Below are positions 43,635 through 50,560 of a stretch of DNA of 64,000 nt, one piece after another; the stretch's first letter is position 1; every line of letters starts with the position of its first letter. The stretch is from Dactylosporangium roseum (GTDB taxonomy: Bacteria; Actinomycetota; Actinomycetes; Mycobacteriales; Micromonosporaceae), in contig NZ_CP073721.1 in NCBI RefSeq assembly GCF_025264685.1, positions 3,091,001 through 3,155,000 on the forward strand, in the 5' to 3' direction. The notes under the pieces were generated by a model, which made no database searches, was not told the origin of the DNA, and worked only from the letters and a program-made list of their open reading frames with translations. Position numbers and translations under genes: made by a program.

Positions 43635-44771
43635 ATGGCCGAGGTGATCGAGCAGTCCCGTACACCGGCGACCTCGCTGGATGTCAAGGCGCTGGGCGAG
43701 CTCGCGGCGGCGCGGGCCCACCAGGCCGACCGCGATCGGAGACTCTCCGACGAGGTCTTCGACGGCATTCGTGCGGCCGGATTTCCCCGGCATTTCGTGG
43801 CTGCCCGCTGGGGTGGGCGGGAGGGCGGGTTCGCGGAGTGCCTGGAGGCCGTCGAGGCGCTCTCCCGACGCGATGCATCGACCGGCTGGTGCGCGGCGCT
43901 CTCGGCGACACTCGGCCGGATGGCGGCGTACCTGCCCGAACCGGGACAACGGCAGGTCTGGGCCGAGGGGCCGGACACCTTCGTCGTCGGGGCGCTGGTG
44001 CCGTCGGGGCAGGCCGTGCCGGACGGCGAGGGTTGGCTGCTGAGCGGCCGGTGGCCGTACGTCAGCGGGGTGCACGCGGCCGATTGCGCGCTGCTGTCCT
44101 GCATCGTGCCGTTGGCGGACGGGCGACGGGAGCCGCGGTTCCTGCTCGTCCCGCGGGCGGCGTACCGGGTCGAGCAGACCTGGGACACCGTCGGCATGCG
44201 GGGTACCGGCAGCGAGACGGTGGTGCTCGACCCGACGTTCGTACCGACGGAGCATTCCTTCCCGCACGCGGACCTGGTCGCCGGCAGACGCTCGCCCGGC
44301 GTATCGGCCTGCCTCAACGTGCCGCTGCGCAGCGTCAGCGGACTGACCTTCGCCGCCCCGATCCTGGGCGCCGTGCGCGGTGCCCTGGACGAGTGGTCGG
44401 CCGCCGTGCTGCGCAAGCGAGCGGACCCGGATGCGACAACGGCCCTGGTGCTGGCTCGCAGCGCTGGTGAGGCGGACGCGGCCGAGCTGCTGCTCACCCG
44501 TGTCGCCCGGGACGCGGACTTGGGTCTGGTACACGACGAGTGGGCCGTTGCACGCGCCCAACGCGACCAGGTGCTCGCGGTGGAACTGCTGCTGGACGCG
44601 GTCAACCGATTGCAACGCACCGCTGGTACCGGCGGGCAGAGCCTCACGGGCCAGCTTCAGCGCTTCTGGCGGGACGCGAACACGGCGGCCGGGCACGCGG
44701 TCCTGCAGTGGGAGCCGGCGGCCCGCCGATTCGCCGAGGCCGAGTTCGGCCGGTTGGCCGAGACACCGTAG
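43635..44771 (+). CDS. Acyl-CoA-dehydrogenase-fold flavin monooxygenase
   Basis: A 378-residue protein of the HpaB/ActVA-ORF5-like class (acyl-CoA dehydrogenase fold), which uses reduced flavin to hydroxylate aromatic or polyketide substrates. Family features: GIRAAGFPRHFVAARWGGRE, ALSRRDASTGWCAALSATLG, GWLLSGRWPYVSGVHAADCA, WDTVGMRGTGSETVVLD and the C-terminal helical bundle. The catalytic Glu of true acyl-CoA dehydrogenases is not evident, supporting the monooxygenase reading. It would need a flavin reductase, not seen nearby. ATG 43635 with GGAGGGA upstream. It starts the two-gene plus operon with the acyltransferase and is preceded by a SARP array. Confidence 0.85.
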   Translation: MAEVIEQSRTPATSLDVKALGELAAARAHQADRDRRLSDEVFDGIRAAGFPRHFVAARWGGREGGFAECLEAVEALSRRDASTGWCAALSATLGRMAAYLPEPGQRQVWAEGPDTFVVGALVPSGQAVPDGEGWLLSGRWPYVSGVHAADCALLSCIVPLADGRREPRFLLVPRAAYRVEQTWDTVGMRGTGSETVVLDPTFVPTEHSFPHADLVAGRRSPGVSACLNVPLRSVSGLTFAAPILGAVRGALDEWSAAVLRKRADPDATTALVLARSAGEADAAELLLTRVARDADLGLVHDEWAVARAQRDQVLAVELLLDAVNRLQRTAGTGGQSLTGQLQRFWRDANTAAGHAVLQWEPAARRFAEAEFGRLAETP

Positions 44772-44870
44772 CCGAGTCAGACGACCTCCAAGGCGTGCGC
44801 AGGCGCCGCAGCGTCTACATCGGACCATCTTGGATCGGATCGGCCGGTGCGCCGGCCGGGAGGAGGCGAC

Positions 44871-45857
44871 ATGGTGCAGCCCCGGAGCGTACTGCTGTTG
44901 CCCGGCCAGGGCGCGCAGCGCGAACGGATGGCGGCCGGTCTCTACCACGTCGACCCGGTCTTCTCCGCCGAGGTGGAGCGCTTGCTCGCCGCGCTCGGCC
45001 CGGCCGGTCGGCGGCTGCGCGAGCAGTGGCTGCGTCCGGCCCCCCACCCCGGGCTGGACGACAGCGAGACGGCGCAGCCGCTGCTCCTCATCGTCGGGTA
45101 CGCGTTGGGTCGTGCGCTCGCGGCCGCCAGCCGGATGCCGAACATCCTGCTCGGACACAGCATGGGCGAGCTCGCCGCGGCCTGCCTGGCCGGCGTCTAC
45201 CCGCCCACGGCCGTGACCCGGCTTGTACACGGCCGCACCCGCGGGCTGTCGCACGTGGGGCGCGGTGGGATGCTCGCGGTGGCCGCCAGGCCCGAACAGC
45301 TTGACGGCATGCTGATCGACGGAGTGGTGGTGGCGGCGGTCAACGGGCCCCGGCAGACCGTCCTGGCCGGGTCACGGGGCGCGCTGGTCGCGACGGCCGG
45401 GCGGCTCTCCGCCGCCGGGTTCAGCACGCTGCCGCTGCGGTCCTGGCACGCGTTCCACAGCCCTGCGATGGCGCCGGTCGCCGCACGGTTCCGCGGCGGT
45501 CTCAGCCGCCTGCCCGCGGCCGTGCCCGAGGTCCGGATCTACTCCAGCCGCACCGCTGCGGAGGTACGGCGCGATGAAGCCGTCGATCCCGGGTTCTGGG
45601 CGGACCAGATGATGCTGCCGGTCCAGTACTGGACGGCACTGCGAGCGCTGCTGGACACCGAAGGGACCACGACCGGGCTGCTGCTGGTGGACGCGAGCGT
45701 GGACCGCAGCCTCAGCGCGCCGGCCCGGCACCACCCGGCCGTACGCGCCGGTACCAGCCGGATCGTGCCGTTGCTCGGAACTGCGCGGGAGACGGGCGGC
45801 CCGGCGGACGTACGGGAGTTCGCGGCGGCGGCCGCGGCGCTGCGCGGGTCAGCCTGA
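44871..45857 (+). CDS. Discrete malonyl-CoA-type acyltransferase
   Basis: A 328-residue AT that moves an acyl unit from CoA to a carrier protein. Motifs: LLLPGQGAQRERM at the N-terminus, active-site Ser in LLGHSMGELAAACL, RGGMLAVAARPE, and WHAFHSPAM, where the AFHS tetrad fits malonyl-type specificity (PKS AT rules). ATG 44871 has a perfect AGGAGG 5 bp upstream. Type II aromatic PKSs usually borrow the fatty-acid AT, so a dedicated one suggests a special starter or a dedicated supply for the ACP encoded at 47.7-47.9 kb. It converges with the aromatase gene, 11 bp between stops. Confidence 0.9.
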   Translation: MVQPRSVLLLPGQGAQRERMAAGLYHVDPVFSAEVERLLAALGPAGRRLREQWLRPAPHPGLDDSETAQPLLLIVGYALGRALAAASRMPNILLGHSMGELAAACLAGVYPPTAVTRLVHGRTRGLSHVGRGGMLAVAARPEQLDGMLIDGVVVAAVNGPRQTVLAGSRGALVATAGRLSAAGFSTLPLRSWHAFHSPAMAPVAARFRGGLSRLPAAVPEVRIYSSRTAAEVRRDEAVDPGFWADQMMLPVQYWTALRALLDTEGTTTGLLLVDASVDRSLSAPARHHPAVRAGTSRIVPLLGTARETGGPADVREFAAAAAALRGSA

Positions 45858-45868
45858 GCCGATCGAGC

Positions 45869-46855
45869 TCAGGCCGACCGTTCGGCCGTGCCCGGACGAC
45901 GGCCTTCGACGTAGCCGCGGGCCCGTTCCAGGGTGCGCATGCTGTTTGCGCCCAGCCGCTGCCGCGCCGTCCGGCGGGCCTGCGCGAGGCCGCTGTCCGG
46001 GTCCGCGAACGCGGACCCCGCCGCGGGATCGAGCGCGACGTGGTGCACGGCGATGACCAGGCAGCCAACGTCGGTCGGGGTGATCAGCCATTCGCCGGTG
46101 TGGCCGAGCAGGCCGGGCGGCGGGGCGGTCTGCTTGTAGACGATGTGCGTGTGCGGGAAGCACAGCCGCACCGAGCTGCTGTGGTGCGTGACGCCGTCGG
46201 CTCCGACCGTGTCCATCTCCATCCGCTGCACCTCGGCGCCCGCGAGCGCCTGCGGCTCCGTGCGCAGCTCCAGCCGCGCCACGTGATCCAGGCGTTCCGG
46301 CCACCGGTCGGCCTGGTACAGGAAGGCGTACACGTCGTGCGGCTCGCCCTCGATCAGGATCTGGTCGGAGAAGGAGAAGATGAGCTCCTCCGGAGGTTCG
46401 GCGCGTTCGGTCCAGACCCGGATCGCGTCAACCTCGGCGCGGCTGTTGCGGTCCAGCAGGGCTGCGATGTGTTCGTCCACCTGGGGTGGGCCGGCCACCG
46501 TCGACTCGTGCTCCAGCACCAGCCGGCTGCGCAGCGGTTCCCGCGGTACCGCGGTGAACGACCAGCGGCCGCTCATGCTGGTCACCGGTGGGCTCGTCAC
46601 GTCCTGCCGAAACGCCACCCGCAACCGTTCCGGGTCCAGTTCCCGCACCGAAGTCCAGGTGCGCACCTCGTCGTTGGCCAGTGCCCACAGCCGTACCCGC
46701 TCGGCACCGGGTGTCCGCTCCAGCACCTGTACCGCAAGGCAGGGCGGGAAGATCAACGGCCACTGCGTCACGTCGGCAACCAGCCTGTATCCGCGCAGGG
46801 GCGGCGCCGCCAGCTCCGCCCCGTGCACCGCCTTCCGTTCCTGTGCTGTCGTCAT
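45869..46855 (-). CDS. Two-domain polyketide aromatase/cyclase
   Basis: A 328-residue protein made of two SRPBCC (START-like) domains, about residues 5-155 and 165-320, like the di-domain ARO/CYC of actinorhodin-type pathways, which close and aromatise the first ring of a C9-reduced chain. Seen: VADVTQWPLIFPPCLAVQVL in the first domain and the parallel YAFLYQADRWPERLDHVARL in the second, with VTQWP/ADRWP marking the duplicated N-terminal helix. ATG 46855 follows GAGGG. Last gene of the KS-ACP-KR-ARO minus operon, 19 bp after the KR gene. Confidence 0.88.
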   Translation of the reverse strand: MTTAQERKAVHGAELAAPPLRGYRLVADVTQWPLIFPPCLAVQVLERTPGAERVRLWALANDEVRTWTSVRELDPERLRVAFRQDVTSPPVTSMSGRWSFTAVPREPLRSRLVLEHESTVAGPPQVDEHIAALLDRNSRAEVDAIRVWTERAEPPEELIFSFSDQILIEGEPHDVYAFLYQADRWPERLDHVARLELRTEPQALAGAEVQRMEMDTVGADGVTHHSSSVRLCFPHTHIVYKQTAPPPGLLGHTGEWLITPTDVGCLVIAVHHVALDPAAGSAFADPDSGLAQARRTARQRLGANSMRTLERARGYVEGRRPGTAERSA

Positions 46856-46874
46856 CGACTGCCACCCTCCCAGC

Positions 46875-47660
46875 TCAGTAGTTGCCCAGACCGCCGCAGA
46901 CGTTGAGCGCCTGCGCGGTGATCGAGTCGGCCAGGTGCGAGCTGAGGTACCCCACCAGCCCAGCCACCTCGTCCGGCTCGGTGTACCGGCCGAGCGGGAT
47001 CTTCGCCTCGAACCGTGCGAGCACCTCGCTCTCCTCGATGCCCCATAGGTCGGCGTAGCCGCGCCGGACATGCTGAGCCATCGGCGTTTCGACATAGCCC
47101 GGGCAGACCGCGTTGACGGTGATTCCGGTTTTGGCCAGCTCGATGCCGAGCGCCTTGGTGAAGCCGACCACACCGTGCTTCGACGCCGAGTACGGCGCGG
47201 CGAGGGCGACGCCCTGCTTCCCGCCGGTGGATGCGATGTTGATGATCCGGCCCCGCCCGCGCTCCGGCATCCGCCCGGCGGTCAGCACCTCCCTGGTGAC
47301 CCGGAAGACGCTGGTGAGATTGGCGGCGATGACCGCGTCCCACAGTTCGTCGGTCAGCCGTGCGGTGACGCCGCCGCCGCTGCGGCCGGCGTTGTTCACC
47401 AGCACCTCGACCGGACCGTAGGCCGCGGTGGCTGAGGCGACCCACCGCCGTACCGCCGTGCTCGAGGTGACGTCGCACGCGACCCCGTCAGCCTCCCAGC
47501 CGCGTTCGCGGAGTTCCTTGACGGTGGCGGTGACCGCGGAGTCGTCCCGGGCGCAGATGAAGACCGGGTGACCCAGCTCGGCGAGCTTGACGGCGCAGGC
47601 TCGTCCGATGCCCCGAGTGGCACCGCTGATCAGCGCCGGACCCGGCTCGGTCCCGGTCAC
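46875..47660 (-). CDS. ActIII-like polyketide ketoreductase
   Basis: A 261-residue SDR very close to the C9-ketoreductases of type II PKSs: SGATRGIGRACAVKLAELGH, NNAGRSGGGVTARLTDELW, INIASTGGKQGVALAAPYSA, catalytic Tyr and Lys in YSASK, and CPGYVETPMAQHV. The stereochemistry motif is PGG in ActIII and SGG here. GTG 47660 overlaps the ACP stop by 4 bp. It reduces one carbonyl of an ACP-bound poly-beta-ketone with NADPH, before the aromatase acts. This predicts a partly reduced aromatic polyketide. Confidence 0.92.
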   Translation of the reverse strand: MTGTEPGPALISGATRGIGRACAVKLAELGHPVFICARDDSAVTATVKELRERGWEADGVACDVTSSTAVRRWVASATAAYGPVEVLVNNAGRSGGGVTARLTDELWDAVIAANLTSVFRVTREVLTAGRMPERGRGRIINIASTGGKQGVALAAPYSASKHGVVGFTKALGIELAKTGITVNAVCPGYVETPMAQHVRRGYADLWGIEESEVLARFEAKIPLGRYTEPDEVAGLVGYLSSHLADSITAQALNVCGGLGNY

Positions 47661-47941
47661 GCCGTCGTCTCCTTGGCCGGCGCGGCAACGGGCACCGCCG
47701 GTGCGCCGTTGACGGTGGCGAGGAAGTCGCCCGGGGTGCGGATGGCCTGAACGACGTCGTCGGTCAGCGCCACGCCGTAGCGGCGACCGGCCATGGCGGC
47801 CGCTTCCAGCACGGCGAGCGAGTCGTAGCCGAGGTCGGCGAACGGAGTGTCGATCGCCTCGACGCCCAGGTCCGCCTGCTCGTCCTGCCCGGCGCACTCG
47901 ATGAGGATCAGCTTCAGGTCCTCGAAGGTGATGTGGCTCAT
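47657..47941 (-). CDS. Acyl carrier protein
   Basis: A 94-residue type II PKS ACP. The phosphopantetheine Ser is in DLGYDSLAVLEAAA (about residue 41), with the expected helix I/II acidic pattern before it. The last ~15 residues (APAVPVAAPAKETTA) form an Ala/Pro-rich tail longer than usual for a discrete ACP. It starts 37 bp downstream of the KS stop and is coupled to the KR by a 4-bp overlap. It carries the growing chain for KS, KR and aromatase. Confidence 0.93.
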   Translation of the reverse strand: MSHITFEDLKLILIECAGQDEQADLGVEAIDTPFADLGYDSLAVLEAAAMAGRRYGVALTDDVVQAIRTPGDFLATVNGAPAVPVAAPAKETTA

Positions 47942-47978
47942 CTGGCTCCTTAGTGTCCGGCCTGTCGTCTTGTCCCGG

Positions 47979-49262
47979 CTATGCGTTCGGGTTGCGGATG
48001 AGGACCATGGCGGTCTGGAAGCCGCCGAAGCCGCTGCCGACGGTCAGCACCGTCTCCAGCCGGCGGGCACGCGCCTCGTTCGGCACGTAGTCGAGGTCGC
48101 AATCGGGATCCGGCTCGTACAGATTGGCGGTGGGCGGAACGACGCTGTACTGCATCGCGAGCGCGCAGGCGGCGATCTCGATCGATCCGATCGCGCCGAG
48201 CGAGTGGCCCACCATCGACTTGATCGAGCTGACCGGCGTCTGATAGGCGTGTGCGCCCAGCGCCCGCTTGAAAGCGGCGGTTTCGTGCCGGTCGTTCTGC
48301 AGGGTTCCGGAGCCGTGGGCGTTGACGTAGTCGACCGACTCGGGCGCGTGCCGTGCCTGATCCAGTGCGGCGCGGATCGCGTCCGCCATCTCCCTGCCGT
48401 CGGGCTTCAGCCCGGTCATGTGGTATCCGTTGCACCGGTTGGCGTAGCCCGCGACGACCGCATACACGTGCGCGCCGCGTGCGCGCGCGTGCCCCAGTTC
48501 CTCCAGCACGAACATGGCCGCGCCTTCGGCGATGACGAATCCTTCCCGGTTCCGGTCGAACGGCCGGCAGGCGTGCGCCGGGTCGTCGTTGCGCGGTGAG
48601 GTCGCCTTGATGGCGTCGAAGCAGGCGACGGCCATAGGTGAGATGGGCGTGTCGGTGGCACCGGCGAGCATCACGTCCGCGGTGCCTTCCGCGATGAGAT
48701 CCCGCGCGTACCCCACCGCGTCCAGCCCGGAGGTGCAGCCGGTCGAGACGACCGCCGCGGGTCCCTCGGCACCGGCGGTCCAGGCGACCTCAGTCGCGAG
48801 CGAGCTGGGCACGAACGCGTCATACATGTGGGGCGAGAGATAGCGCGGATCGACCGTCCACTCACGACCCTTGTTGCTGAGCACCAGATACTCCTGCTCC
48901 AGGGTGGTGGTGCCGCCGACAGCGGTGCCCACGCTGACGCCGATCCGGCCCGGGTCCAGCCGGTCCAGCTCCAGTCCGCTGTCCGCAAGGCTCTCGCGGG
49001 CGGAGACCACGGCGAACTGGGCCGCCCGGTCCATCCGCCGGATCTCCCGCGGGGTCAGACCGTGCTGCTCCGGGTCGAAGTCCACCTCGGCGGCCATCCG
49101 GGAGCGGAAGGGCGAGGGGTCGAAGAAGGTGATGGTACGGGTGGCGGTCTGACCGGAGGCCATCAATCCCCAGAATGCCTTCCGACCGGTACCGCCCGGC
49201 GCCACGACCCCGATCCCCGTGATCGCGACCTGCCGGGAGCTGCTGAGCGGGTAACCGGCCAC
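47979..49262 (-). CDS. Type II PKS ketosynthase alpha
   Basis: A 427-residue KS with all catalytic residues: Cys in [16 protein letters not shown] (about residue 172), His in [12 protein letters not shown] and His in [21 protein letters not shown] is the KS-alpha form, so this is not a chain-length factor (which has Gln for Cys). Normally a CLF gene follows KS-alpha; here the ACP follows directly and the upstream neighbour is a divergent SGNH-like gene, so no CLF is visible in the window. GTG 49262 follows GGAAGGA. It is the first gene of the minus operon, with a SARP triplet in the promoter. Confidence 0.93.
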   Translation of the reverse strand: MAGYPLSSSRQVAITGIGVVAPGGTGRKAFWGLMASGQTATRTITFFDPSPFRSRMAAEVDFDPEQHGLTPREIRRMDRAAQFAVVSARESLADSGLELDRLDPGRIGVSVGTAVGGTTTLEQEYLVLSNKGREWTVDPRYLSPHMYDAFVPSSLATEVAWTAGAEGPAAVVSTGCTSGLDAVGYARDLIAEGTADVMLAGATDTPISPMAVACFDAIKATSPRNDDPAHACRPFDRNREGFVIAEGAAMFVLEELGHARARGAHVYAVVAGYANRCNGYHMTGLKPDGREMADAIRAALDQARHAPESVDYVNAHGSGTLQNDRHETAAFKRALGAHAYQTPVSSIKSMVGHSLGAIGSIEIAACALAMQYSVVPPTANLYEPDPDCDLDYVPNEARARRLETVLTVGSGFGGFQTAMVLIRNPNA

Positions 49263-49312
49263 AAGCGTTCCTTCCGTGGGGTGCGTGCGAACAGGCACAC
49301 CGTCGGCCACGG

Positions 49313-49341
49313 GCCTTGAGCGGTGGTTGAATGTCGCTCGA
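49313..49341 (-). promoter_or_regulatory. SARP heptamer triplet facing the KS operon
   Basis: On the minus strand: TCGAGCG, TCAACCA and TCAAGGC, each 4 bp apart (11-bp period), 50-80 bp before the KS start. It includes a perfect consensus heptamer. The plus strand of the same bases also reads TTGAGCG, TTGAATG, TCGACCT with the same period, offset by 3 bp. Confidence 0.7.
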
Positions 49342-49363
49342 CCTGCGGATGGCCGGGTGCGGC

Positions 49364-49392
49364 TCAAACCCAGTTCGAGCGGTATTCAAGGT
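49364..49392 (+). promoter_or_regulatory. SARP heptamer triplet facing the SGNH-carbamoyltransferase operon
   Basis: TCAAACC (49364), TCGAGCG (49375) and TCAAGGT (49386), each separated by 4 bp. It ends 20 bp before the proposed GTG start at 49413, so transcription may begin at or very near the start codon, or the true start lies further downstream. Confidence 0.7.
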
Positions 49393-49412
49393 GCGGGCCC
49401 GAGGCTGTAGCC

Positions 49413-50447
49413 GTGGACCAGCAGATCAGCCTGACGCCGCACATGAGGCAGTACGAGGACTTCGCGACCGGCGCGATCCGCTGGCTGCCCTACCTGATGT
49501 TCTTCAACCGGCCGGACTACCGGTCGGCGGTGGTCAACACGGACTCGGGCGGCTTCCGCATCTCGCACGGGCCGGCCGGGGCCGTCTCCCTGTACGGCAG
49601 CATGCCGGATGGCGAGGTCAGCCTCGTCCTCGGCGCATCGCCCGCGTTCGGCTTCGGCGCCAGCAGCGATGAGCGGACCCTCTGCTCACAGCTTTCCCAG
49701 AAGCCTTCGTCGGTGCCCTGGCTGAACCTGGCCGCGCCCGGGTTCAACTCGACGCAGGAGATGGTGCTGTTCATGCTGCACCGCCACCAGCTTCCCAGGG
49801 TGCGTGACGTCGTGGTGCTCTCCGGGTTGAACAACCTCGTCGTGGCCGGACTGCCGGCGGCGGGCTCGGACTACGGACAGTTCTTCTTCTCCGGCGAGTT
49901 CTTCCGCCAGCTCGGCGTGCCGGGGATGGGGCAGCGGTACGAGCAGCCGCGCTGGGCGTTGGGACGTATCGCGCAGGCGGTACGTCGCATCGGTTCCCCG
50001 GACGAGCCGGATGGCGCGGCGCCGCCCGATCCCGCGCAACGGATCGAGATCGCTGTGCGCAACACCGTCCGCGACCTGGACCGGTGCCGGGAGGTCGCCG
50101 CGCACGCGGGCGCCCGCCTGCACTTCGTGCTGCAGCCCACGGCGGCCTGGACCGGCAAGACCTACACGCGCGAGGAGCGCCTGCTCATCGAGGAGAACAC
50201 CGCGGAGCGGCCCGGGATGTGGGACCTGTTCAACCCGGTGCTGACCCGGCCGGTGCATCGGGAGTACGCGGGGCGGCTCGCCGCGGCCTGCGCCGAGCGT
50301 TCGCTGCCCTTCCTCGACCTGAACGCCGCGCTGGGTAGCGCCGACGTGGCCGACGAGTGGCTGTTCGTGGACCAGGCCCACCTCAACGACGAAGGCAACG
50401 CGGCGGCGGCCCGCATCATCGCCACCGAACTCGGGCTCACCGGATAA
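49413..50447 (+). CDS. SGNH/GDSL-hydrolase-like protein
   Basis: About 344 residues with the blocks of the SGNH fold: VLGASPAFGFGASSDE (block I, Ser in GAS instead of GDS), VVVLSGLNNLVV (block III, GxN) and VDQAHLNDEGN (block V, DxxH). No signal peptide. Proteins of this type accompany NodU-type carbamoyltransferases and SxtJ-like proteins in several bacteria (family knowledge), though their reaction is undefined; they may be acyl/carbamoyl hydrolases or transferases. GTG 49413 is the best start, with GAGG about 9 bp upstream; an earlier in-frame GTG at 49323 overlaps the SARP sites. First gene of a coupled operon. Confidence 0.75.
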   Translation: MDQQISLTPHMRQYEDFATGAIRWLPYLMFFNRPDYRSAVVNTDSGGFRISHGPAGAVSLYGSMPDGEVSLVLGASPAFGFGASSDERTLCSQLSQKPSSVPWLNLAAPGFNSTQEMVLFMLHRHQLPRVRDVVVLSGLNNLVVAGLPAAGSDYGQFFFSGEFFRQLGVPGMGQRYEQPRWALGRIAQAVRRIGSPDEPDGAAPPDPAQRIEIAVRNTVRDLDRCREVAAHAGARLHFVLQPTAAWTGKTYTREERLLIEENTAERPGMWDLFNPVLTRPVHREYAGRLAAACAERSLPFLDLNAALGSADVADEWLFVDQAHLNDEGNAAAARIIATELGLTG

Positions 50448-50461
50448 CGACGGGGGCACTG

Positions 50462-50560
50462 ATGAAGAAGAGATCGTCGATGTTCCAGCGATTCCTGGCC
50501 TTCTTCCGGCGGCGTCGCCGGAAGGCCCGCACGGACAACTCCATCTACCCGATGTTCTGA
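50462..50560 (+). CDS. 32-residue basic peptide between SGNH and diiron genes
   Basis: A small gene starting ATG 50462, 14 bp after the SGNH stop, and ending in TGATG, so its stop shares one base with the ATG of the diiron protein. The product has a hydrophobic patch (SMFQRFLAFF), an Arg/Lys run (RRRRRKAR) and a short tail DNSIYPMF. The -IYxxF ending recalls the short DUF5989 proteins that accompany carbamoyltransferase/SxtJ operons, which end in a similar aromatic motif; this likeness is tentative. It may be a small membrane-associated partner or a translational coupler. Too short for composition alone to prove coding, but position and coupling are convincing. Confidence 0.65.
   Translation: MKKRSSMFQRFLAFFRRRRRKARTDNSIYPMF

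Noticed and set aside
47979..49262. Reading the KS as a chain-length factor
   Set aside because: The active-site Cys and both His residues are present; CLFs have Gln at the Cys position.
50462..50560. Reading the 32-residue peptide as a RiPP precursor
   Set aside because: No leader/core layout, no typical RiPP modifying enzyme nearby; a small partner protein of the carbamoylation operon fits better.
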